Shown: positions 1 through 10,843 of the stretch, in pieces
How positions within the stretch are numbered: position 1 is the stretch's first letter
How the letters are laid out: each line of letters begins with the position of its first letter
Origin: Devosia aurantiaca
GTDB lineage: Bacteria > Pseudomonadota > Alphaproteobacteria > Rhizobiales > Devosiaceae
Assembly: GCF_011058215.1 (NCBI RefSeq)
Contig: NZ_JAALFG010000006.1
Location: 62,001-126,000, forward strand
Reading direction: 5' to 3'
DNA: 64,000 nucleotides
Position numbers and translations under genes: made by a program
The notes under the pieces: generated by a model
Told to the model about the DNA's origin: nothing
The model's database searches: none
The model's input: the letters and a program-made list of their open reading frames with translations, nothing else

Positions 1-1922
1 GGCCTTGGCACCTGGTATCGCTACAAGCTCCACCTCACCGATCGCGACATCGATCGCGGCCTCGAAACTGTCGTCGCCCGCTTCATCGACAGCGGTTGGA
101 CCATCCGCTCCGCCCGCGATGGTCTTGGCCAGATGGTGCGCTACTACGACCTGTTCATGCGCTTCCTCGTCATCGTCGGTCTCGGTTCGCTGCTGATCGG
201 CGGTGTCTCCGTCTGGACCGGCATGCGCGCCTATATTGCCGAGCGCTCCGGCGTCATCGCCGTGATGCGCTCCATCGGCGCCGGCCGCTCGCGCGTCTTC
301 ATTCACTTCCTGACCCAAGTCGCGGCCCTCGCGCTGGTGGGCGTGCTGATCGGCCTCCTGGTCGGCGCCAGCATCGCCTGGATCCTCTTGCCCTATATCG
401 GCGGCGCCGTCGGTATCTCGCTCGCCCCCTCCATCTACCCGCAGCCGCTATTGGTCGCCGCCGGCGCAGGGCTCGTCACCGCCTTTGCCTTTGCCTATCT
501 GCCGCTGCAACAGGCGCAGACAATTCGTCCGGTCCTCCTGTTCCGAGCCAAGGGCCTCGACGCCCCGCCGGTCGATTGGGGCGCCCTGCTCCTCTCCTGG
601 CAGGTGCTCCCGCTTCTGGCTTCCATTGCCGCCTTCTTCATCCTTGCCTGGTTGATGACCGGCGACTGGACCCTTGTCCTTGCCTTTGGCCTCGCCAGCG
701 CCATGGCTGCAATCCTGTTCCAGCTCTTCATTCGCCTCGTCCAGTTCGGCCTCGCCCGGTTGCCGGAACGCGGTCCACGCGTGCTGCGCCACGCCCTGCG
801 CAACATTTCCACGGCCGGCCAGAATGCCGCTGCCGTCGCTGTTTCAGCCGGCATGGCCCTTGCCATGCTGATCGTCGTCCTCGTCATGCAAGCCAATCTG
901 CAGCAGGAATTTCTGGGCGCCTCCGCCTTCGATGCGCCCACCCTTGTTGGCTCCGATCTCTTCCCCGACGAAGTCGAAGCGCTAGAGGCCCTTTCCAGCG
1001 AACCGGCAAGCGGCATCAGCCGCTTCGTCTCGACGCCGATGTTGCGCGGCCGTCTTACGTCCATCGAGGATGTGCCGGTGTCCGAGACCCGCACCCGCGG
1101 TCCCGAAGCCACCTTCCTCCTTTCCGGTGAAGTCCCCCTTACCTGGCGCACCGAAATGCCCCTGAGTTCCCGCCTGGTCGCCGGCGACTGGTGGCCTACC
1201 GACTATTCGGGCCCCGGCCTCGTCTCCTTGCACCAAAGCCTCCGCAATGGCCTCGATGTCGACATCGGCGACACCCTCACCTTCGAAATTTTCGGCGAAC
1301 CCACAACAGTCACGGTCGCCAATTTCCGCGACTATTCCTGGCAAGGCGGCATCGACTTCCTCGCCAGCTTCTCCCCGGCGTCCTCGACAACTACCCCACC
1401 ACCCTCTTTGCCGCCGTCACCGCCGCGCCCGGCCAGGAAGAAGCCGTCACCCGCCGCCTCGCTGCCGACCTCCCCGACATCCGCTTCATCTCGGTTGGCG
1501 ATACCCTCAAGCAAGTGACCGATGCCCTAAGCCAACTCTCCTTCGCCGCAACCCTCGTCGGCAGCCTCGCAGTCGGCAACGGCCTCCTCGTGCTCATCGG
1601 CAGCCTCTCCACCGGCCGCCGCCAGCGCGAAGCCGATACCGTCATCACCAAAGTCCTCGGCGCCACCCGCACCGAGCTCATCGCCACCGCCTTCATCCAA
1701 TATGGACTGCTCGCCCTCCTCGCCGCCATTCCGGCAACCATCATCGGCCTCGGCGCTGGTCGCGTCGTCAGCGCGCTGATGCTCGAAGTAGAGTTCACCT
1801 ACCGGCCCGACGTGATCACGATCGTCCTCGGCGTCGCCCTTCTGGTCACCGCCCTCCTGGGCGCCATGACCATCCTCCGCGCCGCGTCGGCACGACCCGC
1901 CCGGCTGCTGCGCGATCTCTGA
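1..1922 (+). CDS. FtsX-like ABC transporter permease (YbbP type), 5' end outside window, frameshifted
   Basis: Inner-membrane permease subunit of the MacB/LolCDE/FtsX superfamily, probably of the YbbA-YbbP type; such proteins couple a cytoplasmic ATPase to periplasmic work rather than classic import. The visible part has a cluster of hydrophobic segments typical of an FtsX domain (about 170-560), a second membrane cluster (about 590-900), a periplasmic domain, and a C-terminal FtsX domain (about 1540-1915) ending in RPARLLRDL. Reading moves from frame 1 to frame 3 near 1377: the expected FSPGVLDNY needs one more G in the GG run at 1377-1378. The gene begins before base 1. The substrate cannot be told. 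Confidence 0.85.
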
Positions 1923-1956
1923 CCTTCTTCACCCTCCCCTTGAGGGGCTCCGAAAT

Positions 1957-2025
1957 GTGCCGAAGGCAAGATCGCTCCCGTGGAGCGATCTTAGTGGAGG
2001 AGGCCATGAGAGCTACGCTCGAATG
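1957..2025. repeat. Dispersed intergenic repeat A, copy 1 (hairpin element)
   Basis: This stretch closely matches 24673-24742. Both begin GTGCCGAAGGCAA, hold a central hairpin and end in GCTACGCYCGAATGG. Here the stem is a perfect 10 bp (1968-1977 with 1983-1992) with a five-base loop. It sits inside a CCCTCCCC/GGGG type repeat (about 1933-2078), as if one repeat were nested in another. Confidence 0.7.
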
Positions 2026-2186
2026 GACTGGGTACCGTCGCTAGGCCGAAGGCCGTAGCAGAGGTAGGGAGGGGGTGCCCGCGTTACCTCGTTTAAACTC
2101 TCTATCTGTGGGCAACCTCTAACCCTTCCCCCGAATCGCCAAACTCTTTGCCATAAACACCACCCACTGAGTCAGCGTGAGTTCCA

Positions 2187-3698
2187 ATGCAGGTTTCTAT
2201 CGACATGGGTGAGAGCCGCGGCACCGGCCCGGCTCACATGGATCTCGAGGAACTGCTGGCCACCCGTCTCCTGGTGCAGGGCAATTCCGGCTCCGGCAAA
2301 TCCCACCTCCTTCGCCGCTTGCTCGAACAATCTGCCCCCTGGGTGCAGCAATGCATCATTGATCCGGAAGGCGATTTCGTAACGCTGTCGGACCGTTACG
2401 GGCATCTGGTAGTCGACGCAGCCCGCACCGACAACGAACTCACCCGCATTGCCGCCCGGGTCCGCCAGCACCGCGTGTCCGTCGTCCTCAATCTTGAAGG
2501 CCTCGACGTCGAACAGCAGATGCGCGCCGCCGCCGCCTTCCTCGGCGGCATGTTCGATGCCGATCGCGACTATTGGTACCCCGTCCTCGTCGTCGTCGAC
2601 GAAGCCCAGCTCTTCGCCCCCGCTGCGGCCGGCGAAGTGTCTGACGAGGCTCGAAAATTATCCCTCGGCGCCATGACCAACCTCATGTGCCGCGGCCGCA
2701 AGCGTGGCCTTGCCGGCGTCATCGCCACCCAGCGCCTTGCCAAGCTTGCCAAGAATGTCGCCGCCGAGGCCTCCAACTTCCTAATGGGCCGCACCTTTCT
2801 CGATATCGACATGGCCCGCGCCGCCGACCTTCTGGGCATGGATCGCCGCCAGGCCGAGCAATTCCGCGACCTCGCCCGCGGCCACTTCGTCGCACTCGGC
2901 CCTGCTATCTCCCGCCGTCCTTTGCCGGTGATCATCGGCGATGTCGAGACCTCGGCGCGCTCCACCAGCCCCAAGCTGACACCGCTCCCCGAAGCGCCCG
3001 CCGACGCTGCCGACCTGATTTTCACCCAGGCTCCTGAAGAACTGAGCCGTCCCGTCGTTCGGCGTCCGCCGCCTCCACCGCCACCCTCGACCAACGAGCT
3101 TTTGGCCCAGGTCGCGAAAGCGCGGGCAGAAGCGACGCCCGAACCGATCTCGCTTTTCCCCGAGATCGATGAAGCCGAACGCGAAGCACAGATCGCCAGC
3201 GTCATGGCCGAGCTCTTGAGCGACCCCGACGCCGGCTTCCGCACCACCGCCGTGCTCTACCAGGATTTCCTGGTCCGCTGCCGCATCCGCCGCGTTCCCG
3301 GCGAGCCGCCAGCCCTGCCCGCCTTCAAGCGCCTCCTTGCGGTCGCGCGCGTCGCACCCGACGAAACAACCGCGAGTTCCGACGGCTGGCAGCAGGCACT
3401 TGCCCTCTCCGCAACCCTGACCGACGACGTTCAGGGCGTCTTCCTGGTTCTTGCGCAAGCCGCGCTCACCGCCCAGCCCTGCCCCTCCGACGCGACCCTC
3501 GCCCGGCTCTATGGAACCCATTCATCCAGCAGGGCCAGGCGTCTCCTCACCTGGTTCGAAGAACGGGGCCTGATCGTCCTCCGCACCGATTTCCGCAACC
3601 AGCGCATCGCCGCATTCCCCGATCTCAGCTGCGAAACCGCCCCCGGCGACCCTGCCGGCCCGGACGCCATGGCAGACCTCCGCGGCGCCGCCGAATAA
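2187..3698 (+). CDS. HerA/DUF87-type ATP-binding protein
   Basis: A 503-residue P-loop ATPase of the HerA/FtsK-like (DUF87) group. The Walker A motif GNSGSGKS is at residues 32-39 and the Walker B strand VLVVVDEA at 133-140. The later ATPase part carries RGRKRGLAGVIATQR, the sensor-type stretch seen in HerA helicases. After about residue 270 comes a proline-rich linker (RRPPPPPPPS) and a C-terminal domain of about 200 residues without a recognisable fold. HerA proteins usually work with the nuclease NurA or in DNA-end processing or defence; no nuclease gene is adjacent, so the partner is unknown. Intact, and probably transcribed alone. Confidence 0.8.
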   Translation: MQVSIDMGESRGTGPAHMDLEELLATRLLVQGNSGSGKSHLLRRLLEQSAPWVQQCIIDPEGDFVTLSDRYGHLVVDAARTDNELTRIAARVRQHRVSVVLNLEGLDVEQQMRAAAAFLGGMFDADRDYWYPVLVVVDEAQLFAPAAAGEVSDEARKLSLGAMTNLMCRGRKRGLAGVIATQRLAKLAKNVAAEASNFLMGRTFLDIDMARAADLLGMDRRQAEQFRDLARGHFVALGPAISRRPLPVIIGDVETSARSTSPKLTPLPEAPADAADLIFTQAPEELSRPVVRRPPPPPPPSTNELLAQVAKARAEATPEPISLFPEIDEAEREAQIASVMAELLSDPDAGFRTTAVLYQDFLVRCRIRRVPGEPPALPAFKRLLAVARVAPDETTASSDGWQQALALSATLTDDVQGVFLVLAQAALTAQPCPSDATLARLYGTHSSSRARRLLTWFEERGLIVLRTDFRNQRIAAFPDLSCETAPGDPAGPDAMADLRGAAE

Positions 3699-3700
3699 CT

Positions 3701-3755
3701 CCTCCCTACCTCGCCCCTTCGGGGAGAGGTCGGCGCGAAGCGCCGGGTGAGGGGC
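3701..3755. repeat. Intergenic palindromic repeat B
   Basis: Short inverted repeat CTCGCCCC-TTC-GGGGAGAGG followed by CCGGGTGAGGGG. It matches a class of intergenic palindromes widespread in Hyphomicrobiales. It lies between convergent genes and may also act as a weak terminator. Confidence 0.6.
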
Positions 3756-3759
3756 CTAA

Positions 3760-4626
3760 TTAGCCCAGCAATTCCGCCCGGAACGAATAGCGGGCGGTCG
3801 ACCACGGCCCCAGTGTTTCGGAGTAGGGCCGTTCGCTCAGATCATCCGACCCGCCTACTTCCGCCGCCGTCCCATGCCATGGCTCAAGGCAGATAAAGCC
3901 TGCATCCCCTTTGGACCACAGCGCGAAATTGGGCAGATTTTCCCAGGTGAACTTTACCGAAGGTCCCACATCCGGCCCATAGCGCAACCCCGCGCCCGCC
4001 CCTTCCGGAAACACCATCGCATCGGCCCGGAACATCTCGTGCGCAAGAGTCAGCGCCCCCGCCGCAAAGGGCGAAGCTAGCGGCTCCGGCTCGACCAGCC
4101 CGCCCGACAACCGATGCAGCTCAGGCGCCCCGCCATTGTCCAGCACCACACAATGCGGCGCATCTCCTGCGCCTGGCAGCGGCCAGGCAAAGGCCGGATG
4201 AAAGCCGATGCCATATGGCATCACGCGCCGATCCTGGTTGGTCACCTCGGCCGTCACCACCACCGCCCGTCCCTCCAGCCGATGCTCGACATCGAGACGG
4301 AAGTGAAACGGAAACATCGCAAGCGTCGCCTCGGAAGCCTCGAGCCGGTAGACACAGCGATCGGTCTCTTCCACCACCAGCGAAAAATTACTGCGCCGTG
4401 CAAAGCCGTGCTGGCTCATCTGAAAGCGCTCGCCCTCGATGCTGACCGTATCGTTCGGCGCGCGCCCAACCATGGGAAAAAGGATCGGCGACCGCCCGGT
4501 CCAATAGGATGCGTCGCCATGCCAGAGCCACTGCCGGCCATCCCGCGTCTGGATCGACTGCATTTCCGCGCCGAGGGCCGCGATGTCGACGGTGATCTCG
4601 CCATTGCTGATGCGGGTTAGTTGCAC
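3760..4626 (-). CDS. Aldose 1-epimerase family protein
   Basis: A 288-residue protein of the galactose mutarotase-like fold, closest in style to the LacX/YihR branch. Aldose epimerases interconvert alpha and beta anomers of hexoses in the cytoplasm. Visible support: HGFARR at 73-78, the [10 protein letters not shown] strand with the likely catalytic His143, and FICLEPWHG with the likely general base Glu248. Length is normal for the LacX group. It stands alone, convergent with the upstream ATPase gene and divergent from hrpB, so the sugar substrate cannot be inferred from context. Confidence 0.85.
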   Translation of the reverse strand: MQLTRISNGEITVDIAALGAEMQSIQTRDGRQWLWHGDASYWTGRSPILFPMVGRAPNDTVSIEGERFQMSQHGFARRSNFSLVVEETDRCVYRLEASEATLAMFPFHFRLDVEHRLEGRAVVVTAEVTNQDRRVMPYGIGFHPAFAWPLPGAGDAPHCVVLDNGGAPELHRLSGGLVEPEPLASPFAAGALTLAHEMFRADAMVFPEGAGAGLRYGPDVGPSVKFTWENLPNFALWSKGDAGFICLEPWHGTAAEVGGSDDLSERPYSETLGPWSTARYSFRAELLG

Positions 4627-4763
4627 GGTCTCTCCAGCCGATTCGATTACTCAGGCGCCGCACCCTAAACGCAAGCGACAGGCCTGAGAACGGAGCGGTA
4701 CGGTCGTGGTTGAAAGATTATTCCGCCCGTTGCCCAGCCCGCCATCAGCGGCTATCCCAAGCC

Positions 4764-7207
4764 ATGTCCTGGCCCGCTTTGCCCATCGACGCCGCCCTTC
4801 CCACCCTGGCTAAAGCCTTGGCGAGTGGCACTGCGGCTGTACTCGTCGCTCAGCCCGGCGCCGGCAAGACCACGCGTGTGCCGCTGGCTTTGCTCGCTGC
4901 GCCCTGGCGCGGAGATGGCCGCGTTATCGTCCTCGAACCCCGGCGCCTTGCTGCCCGCGCGGCAGCAAGGCAAATGGCAAACCTGCTTGGTGAGGAAGTC
5001 GGTCAAACCGTCGGTTATCGCGTGCGATTGAGTCCAGAACCTCCGCTAAAACGCGCATCGAGGTCGTCACCGAAGGCGTCTTCACCCGCATGCTGCTGGA
5101 CGATCCCGAGCTTACCGGCGTCGCAGCAGTGCTTTTCGATGAGTTCCATGAAAGGAGCCTCGACGCCGATCTCGGTCTCGCCCTGACCCTCGACGCGCGC
5201 GCCCTCCGGCCAGATTTGCGCATTCTGGTCATGTCCGCCACCATCGACGGTGCCCGCGTTGCCGCCATGCTCGACGATGCGCCGGTAATCGATAGTCCCG
5301 GACGAACATTCCCCGTTGAAACCTTTTACGCCGAGCCGGATCCTCTGGTCCGTCTCGAAGACCAGTTTGCCAACGCCACGCTCAAGGCCATGCGCGAGCA
5401 TGAAGGCTCCGCCCTCGTCTTCCTTCCCGGCCAAGGCGAAATCACCCGCGTGGCCGAGCGCTTGGCCGCCAGGTTGCCGCCGAACACCGACCTTGCACCG
5501 CTTTACGGCCAGCTTACCCCTGCCGAGCAGGACCGCGCCATCCAGCCCGCTCCGGACGGCCGCCGCAAGATCGTGCTTGCCACCTCGATTGCCGAGACCT
5601 CGCTGACCATCGAAGGCGTCCGCATCGTCGTCGATAGTGGCTTTCGCCGTGTCCCGGTCTATGAAGCGGCAACAGGCCTTACGACCCTCGCTACCCGACG
5701 CGTATCCCGCGCCGGCGCCGACCAGCGCCGCGGCCGCGCGGGTCGCACCAGCCCCGGCGTCTGCATTCGTCTCTGGAACGAGGGACAAACAGCAGCTCTC
5801 GACGCTTTCGAGACCCCGGAAATCCTTGCCGCGGACCTCGCCGGTTTCGTTCTCGATCTCGCTGCCTGGGGCATCAGCGATCCCAAAGCCCTGCGCTTCC
5901 TCGATCCTCCGCCGGCGCCCGCCTGGGCTGAGGCCAAAGCCCTGCTCACCCGCCTCGATGCGATCGATCCCGGCGGCCGCCTCACCGCATCCGGCAAGGC
6001 GCTTGCCCGTCTGCCGCTTCATCCACGCCTGGCGCACATGGTGGTCGCCGGCGCTGACGACGGCGATGCTCGTAGCGCCAGCGAATTGGCCGTCCTCATC
6101 GGCGAACGCGGTCTTGGCGGCGATGACCCCGACCTCTCGCGCCGCCTCGAACGCTTTCGTGCTGATCGCTCACCCCGAGCAAATGACGCCCGCAACCTTG
6201 CGCAGCGTTGGGCGAAGCTTTGCGGCAAATCCTCGGACCAAAGCTTCCCCGCAGGCCATCACCTTGCCCGCGCCTTTCCTGACCGCGTCGCGCAAAGTGC
6301 TGGGCCTCGCGGTCGCTTCCGGCTCGCCAATGGCCGCCAGGCTCAGCTCGATGAAACGCATCCCCTCGCGAGCGCTCCGTTTTTGGTCGTCGCCGATATC
6401 ACCGGCAGCGCCACCGCCGGCCGTATCCGCTCCGCCGCAGCCCTTGATGCTGCCGACATCGAAACGCTCTTTGCTGCACACATCAAATCCGAAACCACCC
6501 TCAGTTTCGACCCGCAGACAAATTCCGTCCGCGCCCGCCGCCAGCGCAAGCTCGATGCCCTGCGCCTCGCCGACGACACCGCACAAGTCACCGACTTCGA
6601 GGCCGCAGCCATGCTGCTGGCTGAAGCCGCTCTAAAACGCCTGGACACACTGCCGTGGAGCAAGGAGCAAAAGGCTCTTCGCGCTCGCAGCACCTACCTT
6701 CATCAGACCCTTGGCGACGAGTGGCCCGACCTCTCCGACATAAGCCTTGGCGCAAACCCGGCATGGCTCGCCCCGCATCTATTCGGCGAAACCCGCCTCT
6801 CGGCCATGACTGCTGATCTTCTCGGCCAGGCGCTTGATACGCTACTGCCCTGGTCCAAGCGTCAGGAGATCGACCGGCTGCTGCCCAGCCACTTCCACGC
6901 GCCCTCAGGCTCGCATCTGCTGATCGATTACGGCGCCGAGAACGGTCCGGCGCTGGAAATTCGCGTCCAGGAACTCTTCGGCCTCGACCGCCATCCCACC
7001 ATCGCCAATGGCAAGATCCCGCTGCTGCTGGTCCTCCTGTCACCAGCGCATCGCCCGATCCAGACCACCCGCGACCTTCCCGGCTTCTGGCGCGGCAGCT
7101 GGCGTGATGTGCAAAAAGACCTCAAGGGCCGCTACCCGCGCCATCCCTGGCCAGATGACCCCATCGCCGCCCCTGCCACCAACCGCGCCAAACCGCGCGG
7201 CACATAA
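4764..7207 (+). CDS. hrpB: ATP-dependent helicase HrpB, frameshifted
   Basis: DExH-box helicase of the HrpA/HrpB family, about 814 residues after repair, the usual HrpB length. Walker A (QPGAGKTT) is at residues 30-37, followed by [13 protein letters not shown], the DEFH box, LVMSATI, and motif [14 protein letters not shown], then the HrpB-specific C-terminal region. Reading passes from frame 3 to frame 2 near 5038; restoring one A in the AA before CCTCC gives a continuous [20 protein letters not shown] segment. The start ATG at 4764 is chosen because [13 protein letters not shown] matches the family N-terminus; no clear ribosome site precedes it. The cellular RNA target of HrpB is poorly known. 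Confidence 0.92.
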
Positions 7208-7208
7208 A

Positions 7209-7234
7209 AAGCCCCGAACTTTCGTCCGGGGCTT
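7209..7234. terminator. Bidirectional intrinsic terminator between hrpB and msrB
   Basis: An 8-bp perfect stem AAGCCCCG/CGGGGCTT with a ten-base loop, flanked by A-rich bases on the left and TTCTCTT on the right. It lies between two convergent genes and can serve both. Confidence 0.8.
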
Positions 7235-7237
7235 CTC

Positions 7238-7642
7238 TTAGGCGTTGGGCGTAAAATTCAGCGCCACGCCATTGATGCAGTAGCGCAAGCCGGTGGGCGG
7301 CGGGCCGTCCGGGAAGACATGACCCAAATGGCTGCCGCAGGTGGCGCAATGCACTTCCGTGCGCGTCATCCCATAGGAACGATCCGTCGTGGTCGCGACC
7401 GAACCTGGAATCGGGTCATTGAAGCTCGGCCACCCGGTGCCGCTTTCGAACTTCAGCGTCGAGCCGAAAAGCGGCGTATCGCATCCGGCGCAGGCAAACG
7501 TGCCTTGGCGATGTTCGTGCAGCAGCGCGCAGCTGCCGGGCCGTTCGGTGCCGTGCTCGCGCATCACCTGGTACTGCTCCGGCGTCAGCTTCTGGCGCCA
7601 TTCGGCATCGGTGCGGGTCACGGGATAAGCATGGGCGTCCAT
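7238..7642 (-). CDS. msrB: Peptide-methionine (R)-S-oxide reductase
   Basis: Cytoplasmic MsrB, 134 residues, which reduces the R epimer of methionine sulfoxide in oxidised proteins. Two CxxC zinc pairs (CAGC and CATC), [19 protein letters not shown] and the catalytic-cysteine motif RYCINGVAL are all present. The start at 7642 is preferred because AAAGGAG lies about seven bases upstream; a longer reading starting at 7669 lacks such a site. Convergent with hrpB and divergent from the next gene, so probably transcribed alone. Confidence 0.95.
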   Translation of the reverse strand: MDAHAYPVTRTDAEWRQKLTPEQYQVMREHGTERPGSCALLHEHRQGTFACAGCDTPLFGSTLKFESGTGWPSFNDPIPGSVATTTDRSYGMTRTEVHCATCGSHLGHVFPDGPPPTGLRYCINGVALNFTPNA

Positions 7643-7723
7643 GGCATAACTCCTTTGTCGGCCTGTCATTCGCTCTCGATATGGGGATAGTTACACCCAA
7701 ACACCAACCGGCGTTCCATTTTC

Positions 7724-8338
7724 ATGACCAGAATTGTCTCTCTCGAAGCTCTCGAAGCGCTCTACCAACCCGCGCCCGCCCCGGCCTCCATGGTCAAGGT
7801 CGCCCATCGCGTCACCCCCGATTACCGAAGGCTGATCGAAGCCAGCCCCTTTGCCGCGCTGGCGACCATCGGACCCGAAGGCATCGACTGCTCTCCGCGT
7901 GGCGACAAGCCCGGCTTCGTCCGCATCCTCGATGACCAGACCCTCGCCATGCCCGATCGGCGCGGCAACAACCGTATCGATTCGCTGCGCAACATCGTCC
8001 GCGACCCGCGCTGCGCCTTTTTGTTTCTGATCCCCGGCTCCGGCACCACAATGCGTGCCAATGGCCGCGCGCACCTCTCCGTCGATCCGGAGCTGCTCGA
8101 AAGCTTTGCGGTCGAGGAAAAGGCGCCGCGCACCGTGGTCGTGCTCGAACTGGACGAACTCTATTTTCAGTGCGCGCGGGCCATCATCCGCTCCGAACTC
8201 TGGAACCCGGAGCGGCACGTCGACCCGGCAACCCTGCCGACGCCCGGCCAGATCCTTGCCGGCATGACCGAGAATGCGGTGGGCGGCGACCCTTATGACA
8301 AGGCCTGGCCGGAGCGCGCCAAGGCCACCATGTGGTAG
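7724..8338 (+). CDS. Pyridoxamine 5'-phosphate oxidase family (FMN-binding split barrel) protein
   Basis: A 204-residue protein of the PNPOx-like split-barrel group, of the MSMEG_1061 type. The family binds flavin or related cofactors and reduces small molecules; the substrate of this branch is not established. Family-typical parts are the strand SPFAALATIGPEGIDCSPRGDKPGFV, residues PDRRGNNRIDSLRNI near the phosphate-binding site, and the C-terminal motif around RSELWNP. Its stop codon touches the last codon of the convergent kinase gene. True PdxH residues for pyridoxine binding are not evident, so it should not be named pdxH. Confidence 0.82.
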   Translation: MTRIVSLEALEALYQPAPAPASMVKVAHRVTPDYRRLIEASPFAALATIGPEGIDCSPRGDKPGFVRILDDQTLAMPDRRGNNRIDSLRNIVRDPRCAFLFLIPGSGTTMRANGRAHLSVDPELLESFAVEEKAPRTVVVLELDELYFQCARAIIRSELWNPERHVDPATLPTPGQILAGMTENAVGGDPYDKAWPERAKATMW

Positions 8339-10288
8339 CTATACCGCCTCGGCACTCGGCTGGGCTTCAGTAATGCGGGCAATGACCCGCTCCAGATCCG
8401 TCTCGGAAAAAGGCTTGGCGAGGCGCGGAAGGTTCATCACGCGCGCTTCCTCGATATCGGTGTAACCGCTGGCAAGGATCACCGGCATGCCCGGCCATCG
8501 CTTGGCAATCTCGCCCGCCAGAACCAGCCCGGTCATGCGCGGCATTGCCTGGTCGGTGACCACGAGATCGACATCGCCATTGGCCTCCAGCAGCTGCAGC
8601 GCCTGCTCGCCTGAACTTGCCTCCAACACCTGGTGACCCAGCTCTTCCAGCATCATCGAGGTGTTGATCAACACCAGCGCATCGTCGTCGACGGCCAGCA
8701 CCTTGAGCTGCCGTCCCTGCACCATTGCGGGCTCAGGAACGAACTCGGCAGCCTCTGGCGCTTTGTCGACCACGACCGGCAGCCAGATTTCGGCCGTCGT
8801 GCCCTCCCCGACCTTGCTCTTGAGCAGGAACTTGCCGCCCGATTGCTGGGCGATGCCCTGCACCATCGGCAGCCCGAGCCCCGTGCCCTTGCCCACGCCC
8901 TTGGTGGTAAAAAAGGATCGGTCGCCCGCGCCAGGGTTTCCGCATCCATGCCCTCGCCATGATCCTGTACGGCGAGGCACACATAGCGCCCCGGCTTGAG
9001 GTCTGGCTGGTCGCTACCGACCACAACCTCGCGCGCCGAAATGATCAGCGGACCGCCCTCGGGCATTGCGTCCCGCGCATTGACGGCAAGGTTGAGCAGC
9101 ACGGAGTCGAGTTGGCTCGGATCCGCCAGGACTTGCGGCAGGGCTATTGGAAAGCGCGTCTCGATGAGGATCGTTGGCCCGAGCGTTCGGGACAAAAGAT
9201 CGCTCATCCCGCGCACAAGGTCAGGCAGGTCCACCGGCGTCTGTTGCAGGTCTTGCTTCCGTGCAAAGGCCAGCATGCGCTGCGTCAGCTGCGCGCCCCG
9301 CTGCGCTGCATGCACGGCATTGTCGAGCAATTTGCGATCCCGCTCTTCGAGCGTAACTCGCCGGCCCAGCACTTCGAGGCTCCCCAACACCACCATCAGG
9401 AGGTTGTTGAAGTCATGCGCCACCCCGCCGGTCAGCTGGCCGATGGCCTCGACCTTTTGCGCCTGGAACAGTTCCTCGCGCGCTTCCTCGAGCCGCTTCT
9501 GCTGTTCCAACCGCTCGGTGACGTCGCGCGTAATCTTGGCAAAGCCGATTAGCTCGCCCTGGTCATTGTGAATCGCATCGATGACGACGCTGGCCCAAAA
9601 GCGCGAGCCGTCCTTGCGCACCCGCCAGCCCTCGGCATGGTAGTGCCCCGTGGTCCGCGCCAGTTCGAGGCTGCGCGCCGGCCCACCCTTTTCCCGGTCC
9701 TCATCGGGATAAAAGCGGGAAAAATGCTGTCCGACGATTTCTTCGGCGGCATAGCCCTTGATGCGCTCAGCGCCAAGGTTCCAGCTCGTCACCATGCCAT
9801 CGGGGCTGAGCATATAGATGGCATAGTCGACGACGTTGAGCACAAGGCGGCGAAACTGCTCTTCGCTTTCGGCCAAAGCCGCTTCGGCGTGCTTGCGCTC
9901 GCTGAGGTCGCGCGTAATCTTGGCAAAGCCGATGAGTGCGCCACTGGCGTCCTTGATCGGGTCGATGACCACATGTACCCAAAACGGCGATCCGTCTTTT
10001 GCGCAGCCGCCAACCTTCGGTTTCGAAACGCCCGTCATGCTCGGCAGTATCGAGTGCCCTCTGCGGTGCACCGGCGGCGCGGTCGGGCTCGGGGTAAAAG
10101 CAGGAAAAATGCCGGCCGATAATCTCGTCGGCCCGATAACCCTTGATGCGTTCCGCACCCCGGTTCCACGTCGTCACCACGCCATCGCGGTCAAGCATAT
10201 AGACGGCATAGTCGGTGATGGAATCGACCAGTAGGCGGAAGCGCGCGTTTTCCTCGTCTTCGCCGGCCCACTGTTCCGAATCAGTCAT
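8339..10288 (-). CDS. PAS-domain hybrid sensor histidine kinase, two frameshifts
   Basis: Soluble hybrid kinase of about 649 residues after repair. In order: two PAS domains with associated PAC segments (RFRLLVDSITDYAVYMLDRDG and FRRLVLNVVDYAIYML), a coiled linker, the H-box VAHDFNNLLMVVLGSLEV, a HATPase domain with N, G1 and G2 motifs, and a C-terminal receiver with VVTDQAMP and LAKPF. No membrane segment is seen, so the signal is probably cytoplasmic (redox, light or ligand through PAS). Frame breaks lie at T4 9997-10000 (one extra base) and A6 8909-8914 (one missing); both sides align well when repaired. No partner regulator is adjacent. Confidence 0.9.
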
Positions 10289-10428
10289 GATTTCCCCAGC
10301 TGCGATGCGCCGTCACGCGAACGACTTCACCACCCGATGGTTCCAGGATCGTGCCACGTCGCATAGCCACACATGTTGCGGCTACGGGCAGCGATGTCAA
10401 AGACGTAGTGATCATGCCGGAAACAGGA

Positions 10429-10503
10429 TGGTGGGAGTAACAAGGATTGAACTTGTGACCCTTCGCGTGTGAAGCGAATGCTCTCCCGCTGAGCTATACT
10501 CCC
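10429..10503 (-). tRNA. tRNA-Val(CAC)
   Basis: Reading the minus strand gives a full cloverleaf: acceptor GGGAGTA/TACTCCC, D arm with AGCTCAGCGGGAGAGC, anticodon stem TTCGC/GCGAA around loop TTCACAC (anticodon CAC), T arm with GTTCAATCC, and an encoded CCA at 10429-10431. It reads GUG. Confidence 0.95.
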
Positions 10504-10532
10504 ATCGCCTGAAGGCGAAAGTCTTAGAGAGA

Positions 10533-10607
10533 TGGTGGGCGTAACAAGGATCGAACTTGTGACCCCCTCGATGTCAACGAGGTGCTCTCCCGCTGAGCTA
10601 TACGCCC
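10533..10607 (-). tRNA. tRNA-Val(GAC)
   Basis: Minus-strand cloverleaf with acceptor GGGCGTA/TACGCCC, anticodon stem CCTCG/CGAGG around TTGACAT (anticodon GAC), T arm GTTCGATCC and an encoded CCA at 10533-10535. It lies 29 bases from the Val(CAC) gene, shares its D and T arms, and is probably co-transcribed with it, as a local duplication with diverged anticodon. Confidence 0.95.
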
Positions 10608-10743
10608 ATCTCTCCGGGAAGGAAAAGCCGCTAGGCCCTTCCGGTGGCGCGGATAGACCATAAATCCGCGGTGTTGGTCAAGCGCCAATTTCCATGCCTG
10701 TGGATAGCGACATGAGCGGGAGGGATAGGGGTCAGGGCGAGGC

Positions 10744-10820
10744 GAAAATGGTGGTTTTCGAGAACCGGAACGGAGCGTACATCAGTACGTGAGTACCGGA
10801 AGCGCAGAAAACTGCCATTT
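10744..10820. repeat. Imperfect palindromic intergenic element
   Basis: About 77 bases between the tRNA pair and cpdR form one long imperfect stem: AAATGGTGGTTTTC pairs with GAAAACTGCCATTT (12 of 14), with inner ACCGG and GTAC matches and a small loop near CATCA. It resembles dispersed repeats seen in alphaproteobacteria. No reading frame covers it. Confidence 0.55.
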
Positions 10821-10843
10821 GCAGACCGCCCTCACCCCAAGAC

